From the NCBI GenBank assembly GCA_964644555.1, contig CAZXWI010000100.1, forward strand, positions 1-5,639: 5,639 nucleotides of DNA, written 5' to 3'. A model generated the notes under the pieces. That model was given only the letters and a program-made list of their open reading frames with translations. It had not been told where the DNA came from and made no database searches. Positions 1 through 5,588 of the stretch are shown piece after piece; position 1 is the stretch's first letter, and each line of letters opens with the position of its first letter. The position numbers were made by a program, and so were the translations under genes. This DNA comes from RUG14186 sp964644555. GTDB taxonomy: Bacteria; Bacillota; Clostridia; Eubacteriales; Anaerofustaceae.

Positions 1-41
1 TATAAATATAGAGAAATACTTAATAATTTTTTTGTAATTTC

Positions 42-63
42 GGAGAGTTTGGCTCTCTTTTTT
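42..63 (+). terminator. Rho-independent terminator of a gene off the left edge
   Basis: GAGAG (43-47) and CTCTC (53-57) form a 5-bp stem around a TTTGG loop. G42 can add a G-U pair with T58, and a T-run (58-63) is followed by more T-rich sequence. The stem is short, so this is a modest terminator. It implies that a plus-strand gene ends at or before the left edge. No convincing coding tail is visible in positions 1-41. Confidence 0.6.
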
Positions 64-162
64 ATTTTATTTATTTCAAAGCCCAGCTCTCAATAAAGTG
101 CAAAAAGCAATTTCTAAATTTATATTTCGGCTTATTTTACATCAAATTTAAACTTATGAGTA

Positions 163-191
163 TTGCAAACAATGTTTTATTGTGCTAAACT
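163..191 (+). promoter_or_regulatory. Probable sigma-A-type promoter for the lipoprotein gene
   Basis: TTGCAA (163-168) and TAAACT (186-191) are separated by exactly 17 bases. Each hexamer matches the consensus at four of six positions. The predicted transcription start is near 198, giving a leader of about 36 nt that holds the GGAGGG ribosome binding site (224-229). The spacer contains a short inverted repeat, ACAAT-N5-ATTGT (169-183), which could be an operator or could be chance. The match is moderate, so another start in this AT-rich stretch is possible. Confidence 0.45.
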
Positions 192-233
192 AATCGGTGG
201 TAAATTATCATTAATATATTTACGGAGGGTAAA

Positions 234-749
234 ATGAAAAAATTAATTGCTGCTTTGGTAGTAGTACTCATGGTAGTATCTTTTGCAGCATGTGGCGGAA
301 AAACCACATCTAAATTAGATACAGCAAACTTGGAAACATACGAATTTGACGGTCTTACAATTAAGATGGAAAAAGGTATGGAGATCGGTTCACAGGAAGG
401 CTTTAATGCATTCGCATCATCTAACACTTGCATTATGACAGGTGTTAAAGAAGGTTTTGATTTGTTCACATCTTACGGCTACGATCCCGAAAACATGACT
501 CTTGAAGAATACGGCGAATTGGTTGAACAAGCTAACGAACAGTTCAACGAAGATTTTTCGGCAGATGCTAACGGAAATCTTGCTGCTACATACACATACG
601 ATATAAACGGCACAAGCTTCTTCTACCATGCAACTGTAGCTAAAGGAACCGATGCTTTCTGGGTAATCACATTTGCTTGCTCTGAAGATGCTCAGAGTGA
701 ATATGCAGATCAGTTCGAAGCATGGGCTAACACAATCGTAGTAAAATAA
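234..749 (+). CDS. Small secreted lipoprotein of unknown function
   Basis: This gene encodes a 171-residue exported protein, probably lipid-anchored on the outer face of the membrane. The N-terminus has Lys2-Lys3, a hydrophobic stretch (about 4-19) and a lipobox S-F-A-A-C with Cys20 as the likely acylated residue. Phe at -3 is slightly unusual for a lipobox. Two glycines follow Cys20. The mature part is acidic and of mixed character, with aromatic-rich strands near the C-terminus (FFYHATV, FWVITFACS) before a final helix. That pattern resembles small PsbP/Mog1/DcrB-like extracytoplasmic domains, but this is an impression of fold only and no function follows. The ATG at 234 is fixed by GGAGGG four bases upstream. 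The gene stands alone between its own promoter region and a strong terminator. Codon choice favours C-ending codons (7 of 8 Tyr TAC, 8 of 10 Asn AAC), unlike the neighbouring genes, which suggests strong expression. Confidence 0.9.
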   Translation: MKKLIAALVVVLMVVSFAACGGKTTSKLDTANLETYEFDGLTIKMEKGMEIGSQEGFNAFASSNTCIMTGVKEGFDLFTSYGYDPENMTLEEYGELVEQANEQFNEDFSADANGNLAATYTYDINGTSFFYHATVAKGTDAFWVITFACSEDAQSEYADQFEAWANTIVVK

Positions 750-760
750 TTGTGTAATTT

Positions 761-819
761 AAAAAGAGATTTATTGAAGTGAACCTTAAACAGTTCGCTT
801 TAATAATCTCTTTTTTTTT
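761..819. terminator. Bidirectional terminator between convergent lipoprotein gene and def
   Basis: A long hairpin forms between 761-784 and 793-815, about 23 pairs with one bulged T and two G-U pairs, closing a loop of about 8 nt. On the plus strand it is followed by a run of nine T (811-819). On the minus strand, the A-run starting at 761 becomes a U-run after the hairpin. It can therefore end the lipoprotein transcript (stop at 749) and the rpoZ-priA-def transcript (def stop at 825). Confidence 0.9.
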
Positions 820-824
820 ATGTT

Positions 825-1322
825 TTATTTGTTTTTCTTTTCCTCTTCCTCAAGCATTTCTTCATACTCTTCTTTTGAGTAAAGAGTTTCGGCTATGTCG
901 GTAAAAATGATTCCGTTTAGATGGTCTATTTCGTGGCAAAGGGCTTTTGCGTAGAAATCTTCGGCATTGATTGTTATTTCTTCGCCCTTTTCGTTTTGAG
1001 CCTTAACTGTTACCTTTTGCGGTCGCTTTACTATGCCTACATGATCAGGTACGCTGAGGCAGCCCTCCATTGATTCATTTTCGCCTTCCGAGGATATTAT
1101 TTCGGGGTTAATAAGCTTTACCAAGCCCTCACCCACATCTATAACAACACATCTTCTCAACACCCCTACCTGAGGCGCTGCAAGGCCCACCCCTTCTTCT
1201 TTATACATGGTTTGAGCCATATCGTCCAAAAGCTGAAGTATTCGCTCGTTAATTTGCGTTATTTCACGACTTCTTTTATAAAGGAGTTCATCTCCCTCGT
1301 AGCGTAAATTTCTAAGTGCCAT
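825..1322 (-). CDS. def: Peptide deformylase
   Basis: This is a cytoplasmic metalloenzyme that removes the formyl group from the N-terminal methionine of new proteins. All three family motifs are intact in the 165-residue product. Motif 1 is GVGLAAPQ (44-51). Motif 2 is EGCLS (86-90), with metal ligand Cys88. Motif 3 is HEIDH (130-134), with ligands His130 and His134 and catalytic Glu131. The N-terminus MALRNLRYEGDELL is typical of the family, and the length is normal. The C-terminus is a charged Glu/Lys-rich tail (about 150-165), common in Gram-positive members. The ATG start has GGGAGA (1331-1336) eight bases upstream. The gene follows priA by 32 nt and is the last gene of the operon, ending at the bidirectional terminator. 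The usual next gene, fmt (the formyltransferase acting in the same cycle), is not present here. Confidence 0.97.
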   Translation of the reverse strand: MALRNLRYEGDELLYKRSREITQINERILQLLDDMAQTMYKEEGVGLAAPQVGVLRRCVVIDVGEGLVKLINPEIISSEGENESMEGCLSVPDHVGIVKRPQKVTVKAQNEKGEEITINAEDFYAKALCHEIDHLNGIIFTDIAETLYSKEEYEEMLEEEEKKNK

Positions 1323-1354
1323 AGCAATAATCTCCCAATAATGAAATTCGAATT

Positions 1355-3823
1355 TTACAGTAGTGTTACGGGGCTTATTTCCACATAAACATAAGAATTA
1401 AGTCCGTTTCTTATTTTATCATAATTTGCTCGCAATATATCGGAAAAATTTCCGTTTGGCTCATGTTTTATCAAAACATGTCGAATATGTTTGTTTTTGA
1501 GCTTTTGAATAAAAGCAGGAGCCGGTTCGTAGATGGTAATATTTTCGTTTTCTTTATATTTATCGGCAAGGGTTTTGATGCGTTCGTAGAGCTTTTGAGT
1601 TTCCGAAATACATTTATCCTCGCTGATGTTGGCGCAGAAAAAGCCGATTATTTCGCTGAACGGCGGATAGTTCATATCTCGGCGAAAAGCTATATCGTAT
1701 GCGTAGAAACCCTCAAAATCGTGCTGCGAAGCATATACCAAGGTGGGCGCTTGCGGTTTGTAGGTTTGCATTACCACTTCCCCTTGCGACTGCCTTCTTC
1801 CTGCTCTGCCTGCCGCCTGCGTGGTAAGCTGGAATGTGCGAGATGCGGCATTGATATCGGGAAAGTTCAGGGAACTATCGGCAAGCAGTATTCCCACTAA
1901 GCTCAACTTGTCAAAGTCAAGCCCCTTTACTATCATCTGTGTGCCAATCAAAATATCACCGCAGCCTTTGGCAAAGCTCTCCAAAATATTTTGCACATTC
2001 TTGCCGCTTGCCGTATCGGCGTCCATACGCATTACTTTTGCATTCGGAAACATTTGTGTAACGGCGGATTGGATTTTCTCCGTGCCTGTGCCCATGAACT
2101 TTATTTTTTCGCTGTGGCAGCTTGGGCATATGCGGGGTATTGGTTTGGTATATCCGCAATAGTGGCATCGCATAGTATGAGAAGAGGCATGAGTTGTCAG
2201 CGACACTGCACAGTTGGGGCACATCTCTATATAGCCGCATTCACGGCAGAATACATATGTGTTATATCCTCTTCTGTTTAAAAACAGCAGTACCTGTTCG
2301 TTTTTATTGAGCCTATCCTGTATTTTTTCGTGAAGCAAATTGCTTATGGGCGAACGGTTGCCCTCTCTTAGTTCAACCCTCATATCCACCACATCGACTT
2401 TCGGCAGGCTCGTGCCGTTTACCCTTTGGGTGAGTTTTAACAGTTCATACTTTCCGCTGAGGGCTTCGTAGTAAGTTTGGGTGGTGGGGGTGGCACTTGC
2501 CAAAACAAGGGTAGCATTGGTTAAATTCGATATAAATTCAGCCGTTTCTATGGCATCGTAGCGTGGTGAATTGGAGGATTTATAGCTGGTTTCGTGCATT
2601 TCGTCTATGACTATAATGCCTAAGTCCTTAAAGGGCATGAATAAAGCACTTCTTGCCCCCAATACTATCTTGGCTTCTTTTCGCTTTATTTTCAAATATT
2701 CGCTGTAGCGCTCCGCAGGTGTGAGTTTGGAATGCATTATGGCAACATCTTTTTTGAATCGTGCCTTTACAAGCCTCATCATTTGCGGGGTAAGTGAAAT
2801 TTCGGGAACGAGCAAAAGGCATTGCTTTCCCTTTGCGAGCATATCATCAAACATTTCGAAAAATAAATTCGTTTTGCCGCTTCCCGTTACGCCGTACAAT
2901 AAAAATTTACTGCCTTGCGGTTTTGATTTATATATGTCGTATGCAGCTTGTTGCTCTTCGCTCATTTGGGGTTTTATGTATTCGGTTTCAGGCAAAGTGT
3001 CATCGTTTAAATATTGCTTTTGCTTTTTGATTATCTTTACCAGATTGTTTTCCAAAAGGCTGTTAAGGCTTGATGAAGTGGAATTGGTTTCTTTATAGAG
3101 AGTCGACTTTAAAACGGGAAGTTTTTCCTCGAAAAGATATTCCACAATCTGCCTTTGTTTTACGGCTCGCTTGCCTATAATCATTAGGTAGTCCGATAAG
3201 CTGTTTTCTTCGGAAATCAAAGATACATATTCGTCAAATTGCTCATGATTTTCGAATACAAATTCTTCGTGTATGTTGATTTTTTCGTTTTTTATAAGAA
3301 GTGAAAGAAGCCTTAATAATTCATCGGAATCAATATTTATTTTTGATTTTATGTATTGCAGACTTATTTCTTTTCTTTGAGCAAAAATATCGTACAGAAC
3401 CCTGACTGAATCCGGATTTTCTTTTGATAAGCCGAGTGAAAAATCATCAAAAGGCATTTCTTTTGTAATAGTGTAGCTTGTATTCTTTTTTAATTTTTCG
3501 CCCGATGGCAGCACGCAGCGTATGGCTTCGGCATAAGAGCAAAAATATCTGTTACGCAAAAAAACCGCCGTTTCTACCAAGTAATCGGGTACGGCAGGCT
3601 GCGTGTCGGCAATATATGCTATGCTTTTTAGTTTTTTAGGGTCATACTCCGATTCTTCACACACAGAAACAACAAAAGCCTGACAGTGCTTGTTGGATAC
3701 CCCAAAAGGAACACCAACTCTCATTGCCGGCTTTATTATTTCCGAAAGTGAATCGGGTATGATATATTCGTATATTCTATCCGATGCTGCGCTTGATGCA
3801 TCTATATAAACTTTAGCGTACAA
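1355..3823 (-). CDS. priA: Primosomal protein N', replication restart DNA helicase PriA
   Basis: PriA recognises stalled or collapsed replication forks, unwinds the lagging arm and starts reloading of the replicative helicase. The 822-residue product is full length (Firmicutes PriA is about 800). In order it has: an N-terminal fork-binding domain (about 1-105) starting YAKVYID; a divergent linker and winged-helix region (about 110-280); Walker A GVTGSGKT (311-318); a DExH box that reads DEMH (407-410); SAT (443-445); a zinc-binding insert with eight cysteines (526, 529, 535, 538, 553, 556, 566, 569); GTGTEK (578-583); GTQMIVKGLDF (627-637); and the arginine-finger motif QAAGRAGR (669-676). 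A PriA C-terminal domain follows to 822. The start is TTG at 3823. An in-frame TAA lies immediately upstream, GAGGA is 5 nt away, and the next residues match the family start. The gene lies 13 nt after rpoZ and 32 nt before def, in one operon. DEMH instead of the usual DEEH is a mild oddity. Confidence 0.97.
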   Translation of the reverse strand: MYAKVYIDASSAASDRIYEYIIPDSLSEIIKPAMRVGVPFGVSNKHCQAFVVSVCEESEYDPKKLKSIAYIADTQPAVPDYLVETAVFLRNRYFCSYAEAIRCVLPSGEKLKKNTSYTITKEMPFDDFSLGLSKENPDSVRVLYDIFAQRKEISLQYIKSKINIDSDELLRLLSLLIKNEKINIHEEFVFENHEQFDEYVSLISEENSLSDYLMIIGKRAVKQRQIVEYLFEEKLPVLKSTLYKETNSTSSSLNSLLENNLVKIIKKQKQYLNDDTLPETEYIKPQMSEEQQAAYDIYKSKPQGSKFLLYGVTGSGKTNLFFEMFDDMLAKGKQCLLLVPEISLTPQMMRLVKARFKKDVAIMHSKLTPAERYSEYLKIKRKEAKIVLGARSALFMPFKDLGIIVIDEMHETSYKSSNSPRYDAIETAEFISNLTNATLVLASATPTTQTYYEALSGKYELLKLTQRVNGTSLPKVDVVDMRVELREGNRSPISNLLHEKIQDRLNKNEQVLLFLNRRGYNTYVFCRECGYIEMCPNCAVSLTTHASSHTMRCHYCGYTKPIPRICPSCHSEKIKFMGTGTEKIQSAVTQMFPNAKVMRMDADTASGKNVQNILESFAKGCGDILIGTQMIVKGLDFDKLSLVGILLADSSLNFPDINAASRTFQLTTQAAGRAGRRQSQGEVVMQTYKPQAPTLVYASQHDFEGFYAYDIAFRRDMNYPPFSEIIGFFCANISEDKCISETQKLYERIKTLADKYKENENITIYEPAPAFIQKLKNKHIRHVLIKHEPNGNFSDILRANYDKIRNGLNSYVYVEISPVTLL

Positions 3824-3828
3824 TTATA

Positions 3829-3833
3829 TCCTC
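3829..3833 (-). promoter_or_regulatory. Ribosome binding site fixing the TTG start of priA
   Basis: On the minus strand, GAGGA sits five bases before the TTG at 3823-3821, within the 13-nt gap after the rpoZ stop codon (3839-3837). The codon directly before TTG is TAA in the same frame, so no start upstream is possible. Starting later would remove part of the conserved first strand of PriA. Confidence 0.75.
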
Positions 3834-3836
3834 GGT

Positions 3837-4112
3837 TTATTCCAAAGTATTCTCGGATTCTGCTACTACATCTTCTGTTTCTTCGCTAGGTTCGGAAGAA
3901 GCTTCATGCACCTTTACTTTTCCTTCGTATATTTCATTAAGCGAAGTGGTTACTTTATTGGTGTAGTATTTGTCTACGAGCGGGTCGTCGCCGTCGATTA
4001 ATGTTCTTGCTCGTTTGGCAACTAAAAGCGAAAGTATGTATTTGTTGTCAACTTTTTGTAAAAGTTCGTCGATTGACGGAGAGATCAAAGTATCTTTAGC
4101 TGTCTTTTTCAT
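3837..4112 (-). CDS. rpoZ: DNA-directed RNA polymerase omega subunit
   Basis: Omega is the small subunit that wraps the C-terminal part of beta-prime and helps RNA polymerase assemble. The 91-residue product carries the recognisable core. SPSIDELL (11-18) is followed by KYILSLLVAKRAR (24-36), the conserved Tyr and Ala-Lys-Arg-Ala-Arg segment. Next comes VTTSLNEI (54-61) with the Gly-Lys that follows it. Residues 70-91 form an acidic tail rich in Glu, Ser and Val, typical of a variable C-terminus. The ATG has AGGAAGG (4120-4126) seven bases upstream. It is the first gene of the rpoZ-priA-def operon and has its own promoter at 4138-4166. In most Firmicutes rpoZ follows gmk, but gmk is absent here. 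Omega is a divergent family, so the call rests on the core motif plus the position before priA. Confidence 0.93.
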   Translation of the reverse strand: MKKTAKDTLISPSIDELLQKVDNKYILSLLVAKRARTLIDGDDPLVDKYYTNKVTTSLNEIYEGKVKVHEASSEPSEETEDVVAESENTLE

Positions 4113-4137
4113 AATTACACCTTCCTTTAACTAATAG

Positions 4138-4166
4138 ATTTTAAACTACAAAACAAGCAAAGTCAA
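4138..4166 (-). promoter_or_regulatory. Sigma-A-type promoter of the rpoZ-priA-def operon
   Basis: Read on the minus strand, TTGACT (4166-4161) and TAAAAT (4143-4138) are separated by 17 bases, each hexamer matching the consensus at five of six positions. The expected transcription start is near 4131, about 18 nt before the rpoZ ATG and just before its AGGAAGG ribosome binding site. The DNA upstream is very AT-rich (about 4167-4205) and could act as an UP element. Confidence 0.8.
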
Positions 4167-4228
4167 TAATTTTGCATTGAAATTTAATTAAAAATCGGTT
4201 TTTTTAGCCAAAAATTGAACGAATGGGG

Positions 4229-4256
4229 TTGACAAAATCCAAATTTCGTGTAAAAT
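4229..4256 (+). promoter_or_regulatory. Strong sigma-A-type promoter of the zinc-ribbon gene
   Basis: A perfect TTGACA (4229-4234) is followed after 16 bases by TAAAAT (4251-4256), five of six matches. The start of transcription should be near 4263, leaving a leader of roughly 18 nt. It is divergent from the rpoZ promoter, with 62 bases between the two -35 boxes. Confidence 0.8.
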
Positions 4257-4280
4257 AGGTGTCGATTGGAAGTGATAGAT

Positions 4281-4457
4281 ATGACCGAATGTCCAAATTG
4301 CGGATACAAATTCCTTGGCAAAATCGGCAGAAGAAAATATTTTTGCAGCAATTGCTTTTCCGAAATATTCCTTTCAAACAGCAAGTGTAAAGTGATGACA
4401 TTAAACGAGAAAGGAATACCTACGGTAACAAGGGTAATTTCTCATAAGGAATCGTAA
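4281..4457 (+). CDS. Small zinc-ribbon protein, function unknown
   Basis: The 58-residue product begins MTECPNCGYKFLGKIG and has two CxxC knuckles, Cys4/Cys7 and Cys22/Cys25, spaced 14 residues apart. This is a classic four-cysteine zinc ribbon. Between the knuckles is a basic GKIGRRKYF segment, and SEIF follows the second pair. The C-terminal part (about 36-58) is mixed and polar, with a lone Cys36. I recall short Firmicutes proteins with a similar CxxC...GKIG...YYCxxCF pattern but no established function for them. Nucleic-acid or protein binding is only a guess. The ATG at 4281 is chosen over an in-frame TTG at 4266. The sequence GGAAGTGAT (4268-4276) just before the ATG is one base off the extended Shine-Dalgarno, and the TTG would lie at the very 5' end of the transcript and overlap that site. 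The gene is a single unit with its own strong promoter and terminator. Confidence 0.85.
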   Translation: MTECPNCGYKFLGKIGRRKYFCSNCFSEIFLSNSKCKVMTLNEKGIPTVTRVISHKES

Positions 4458-4471
4458 AAAATAAAACCGCA

Positions 4472-4508
4472 AATACACCCTACCATACGGTGGGGTATTC
4501 TTCTTTTT
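4472..4508. terminator. Terminator after the zinc-ribbon gene, possibly bidirectional
   Basis: AATAC-a-CCC-t-ACC (4472-4484) pairs with GGT-GGG-GTATT (4489-4499), giving 11 pairs with two single-base bulges and a loop of ATAC. It is followed on the plus strand by a T-rich tract (4501-4509). On the minus strand the hairpin is followed, after a few bases, by TTTTATTTTTT (4456-4466), so it may also end the tadA-hydrolase transcript, whose last stop is at 4517. Confidence 0.75.
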
Positions 4509-4516
4509 TGGCTTAA

Positions 4517-5152
4517 TTATTCGCTGTATACTATGCTGTTATGTACTTTTTCGTATCCAATCGTTGTGGGGGCTGAGTGTCCGCTGTAAACTTCGGTTTC
4601 ATTGGGCAGGGTGTAGAGCTTGGTTTGTATGCTTTGTTTGAGAGTAGCAAAACTGCCACCGTAAAAGTCTGTTCTGCCCACGCTTTGCAAAAACAGGGTA
4701 TCTCCGCTGAATAACACATTATCTTCCTTTATATAGTAGCAAACTCCGCCCTTGGTATGTCCGGGGGTTGCAATTACCTTTAAGTTAAGTGAACCGAATG
4801 AGAGCATATCGTTATCGGATATCTTTTGTATTTTTGGCATATTGTTTAGCTTGTATTTCAAATTTATCATCTCGCTTGCATCTATTGCGGGGTTAAAGAG
4901 CATTTCTTCATCTAACGAACCCACATATACTTCGGCACCGAAGCGTGATGCAAATTCGGGGCAGCCCAAAGAATGGTCGAAATGAGCATGGGTTAAGAGT
5001 ATGGCTTTAAGGCATAAATTATTATCGTTTATATATTTACATACTTCTTCGCTGTAGGAAGCCGGATCTATTATTACGGCATCACTTCCGTTACTTACCA
5101 AGTAGCAATTCGTTCCGAGCATTCCAAGGCTGAACATTTTAATTTTTAGCAT
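4517..5152 (-). CDS. Metallo-beta-lactamase-fold hydrolase, glyoxalase-II-like
   Basis: The 211-residue protein belongs to the small (about 200-210 residue) glyoxalase-II-like branch of the metallo-beta-lactamase superfamily, probably a cytoplasmic two-metal hydrolase. The metal ligands are all present: THAHFDH (54-60, His55, His57, Asp59, His60), GHT with His132, SGDTLF with Asp151, and GHS with His192. FSLGMLGTNCYLV (7-19) and GRTDFYGG (159-166) are also typical. The substrate is unknown. Relatives are often labelled hydroxyacylglutathione hydrolase, but Clostridia usually lack glutathione and the long C-terminal substrate-binding domain of true glyoxalase II is absent, so another thioester or ester is likely. 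The ATG has AAGGAGA six bases upstream, lying inside the end of tadA. The two genes overlap by 14 nt, so translation is probably coupled. No separate promoter is evident. Confidence 0.92.
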   Translation of the reverse strand: MLKIKMFSLGMLGTNCYLVSNGSDAVIIDPASYSEEVCKYINDNNLCLKAILLTHAHFDHSLGCPEFASRFGAEVYVGSLDEEMLFNPAIDASEMINLKYKLNNMPKIQKISDNDMLSFGSLNLKVIATPGHTKGGVCYYIKEDNVLFSGDTLFLQSVGRTDFYGGSFATLKQSIQTKLYTLPNETEVYSGHSAPTTIGYEKVHNSIVYSE

Positions 5153-5588
5153 TTCGTATCTCCTTAAAAAAGTTTTGGATAAGTTCTTTGCACTCCGTTT
5201 CGCAAATTCCGCCGTATACCTCTATATTTTTGGCAAATGGGTGGTTTGAGAGGTTAAGGTAGCTGCCGAGAGAACCGAATTCGGTATCGTAAGAGCCGAA
5301 AACGACTTTGGATATACCGCTGTGGATTATCGCCCCTGCGCACATGGGGCATGGCTCTAAGGTAACATACAGTTCGCAGCCCTTGAGGTTGGGGGTGTTG
5401 AGTTTTTCGATTGAATCCTCTATCACTTGCATTTCCGCATGGTGCAGCGGATTTTTTTTATTTCGGCAAGTGTTGTAAGCTTGTGATATTATCCTTCCCT
5501 CATACACCATAACAGCCCCAATCGGAACTTCTCCCTCGCTATAGGCAATGCGGGCATTTTCTATTGCCGAGCACATATATTTTCTCAT
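5139..5588 (-). CDS. tadA: tRNA-specific adenosine deaminase
   Basis: TadA converts adenosine 34 of tRNA-Arg(ACG) to inosine, allowing one tRNA to read CGU, CGC and CGA codons. The 149-residue product is of normal length and has the zinc-dependent cytidine/deoxycytidylate deaminase signature. His50-Ala-Glu52 provides one ligand and the proton-shuttling glutamate. Pro79-Cys80-Pro-Met-Cys83 provides the two cysteine ligands. EGEVPIGAV (18-26) and NPLHHAE (46-52) are characteristic of TadA rather than cytidine or guanine deaminases. The loop after FGSYDTEFGSLGSYLNL (97-113) also fits. The ATG has AAGGA (5598-5602) nine bases upstream. It is the first visible gene of a two-gene operon with the hydrolase. 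Only 51 bases of upstream DNA lie in the window, and no clear promoter is seen in them. Confidence 0.95.
   Translation of the reverse strand: MRKYMCSAIENARIAYSEGEVPIGAVMVYEGRIISQAYNTCRNKKNPLHHAEMQVIEDSIEKLNTPNLKGCELYVTLEPCPMCAGAIIHSGISKVVFGSYDTEFGSLGSYLNLSNHPFAKNIEVYGGICETECKELIQNFFKEIRNAKN

Noticed and set aside
1..96. Frame open from position 1 to a TAA near 96
   Set aside because: It runs through a rho-independent terminator and T-rich DNA and has low-complexity composition, so it is not a credible gene tail.
417..629. Minus-strand open frame opposite the lipoprotein gene
   Set aside because: Cysteine- and valine-rich nonsense-like composition and no start signals; the plus-strand lipoprotein has a clear signal peptide and ribosome binding site.
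1344..1355. Perfect 12-bp palindrome AAATTCGAATTT at the end of priA
   Set aside because: A loopless AT-rich palindrome of this size is expected by chance a few times in a window like this, and no regulator is known to me for it.
1463..3098. Several open frames on the plus strand and in other minus frames across priA
   Set aside because: They lie entirely within priA, lack ribosome binding sites and show no domain, whereas priA has all helicase motifs.
4266..4280. Upstream in-frame TTG start giving a 63-residue zinc-ribbon protein
   Set aside because: The TTG overlaps the Shine-Dalgarno-like GGAAGTGAT and would lie about 3 nt from the predicted transcript 5' end, so the ATG at 4281 is better.
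4752..4985. Plus-strand open frame opposite the hydrolase gene
   Set aside because: It is antisense to a gene with complete catalytic motifs, with no supporting ribosome binding site or recognisable protein.
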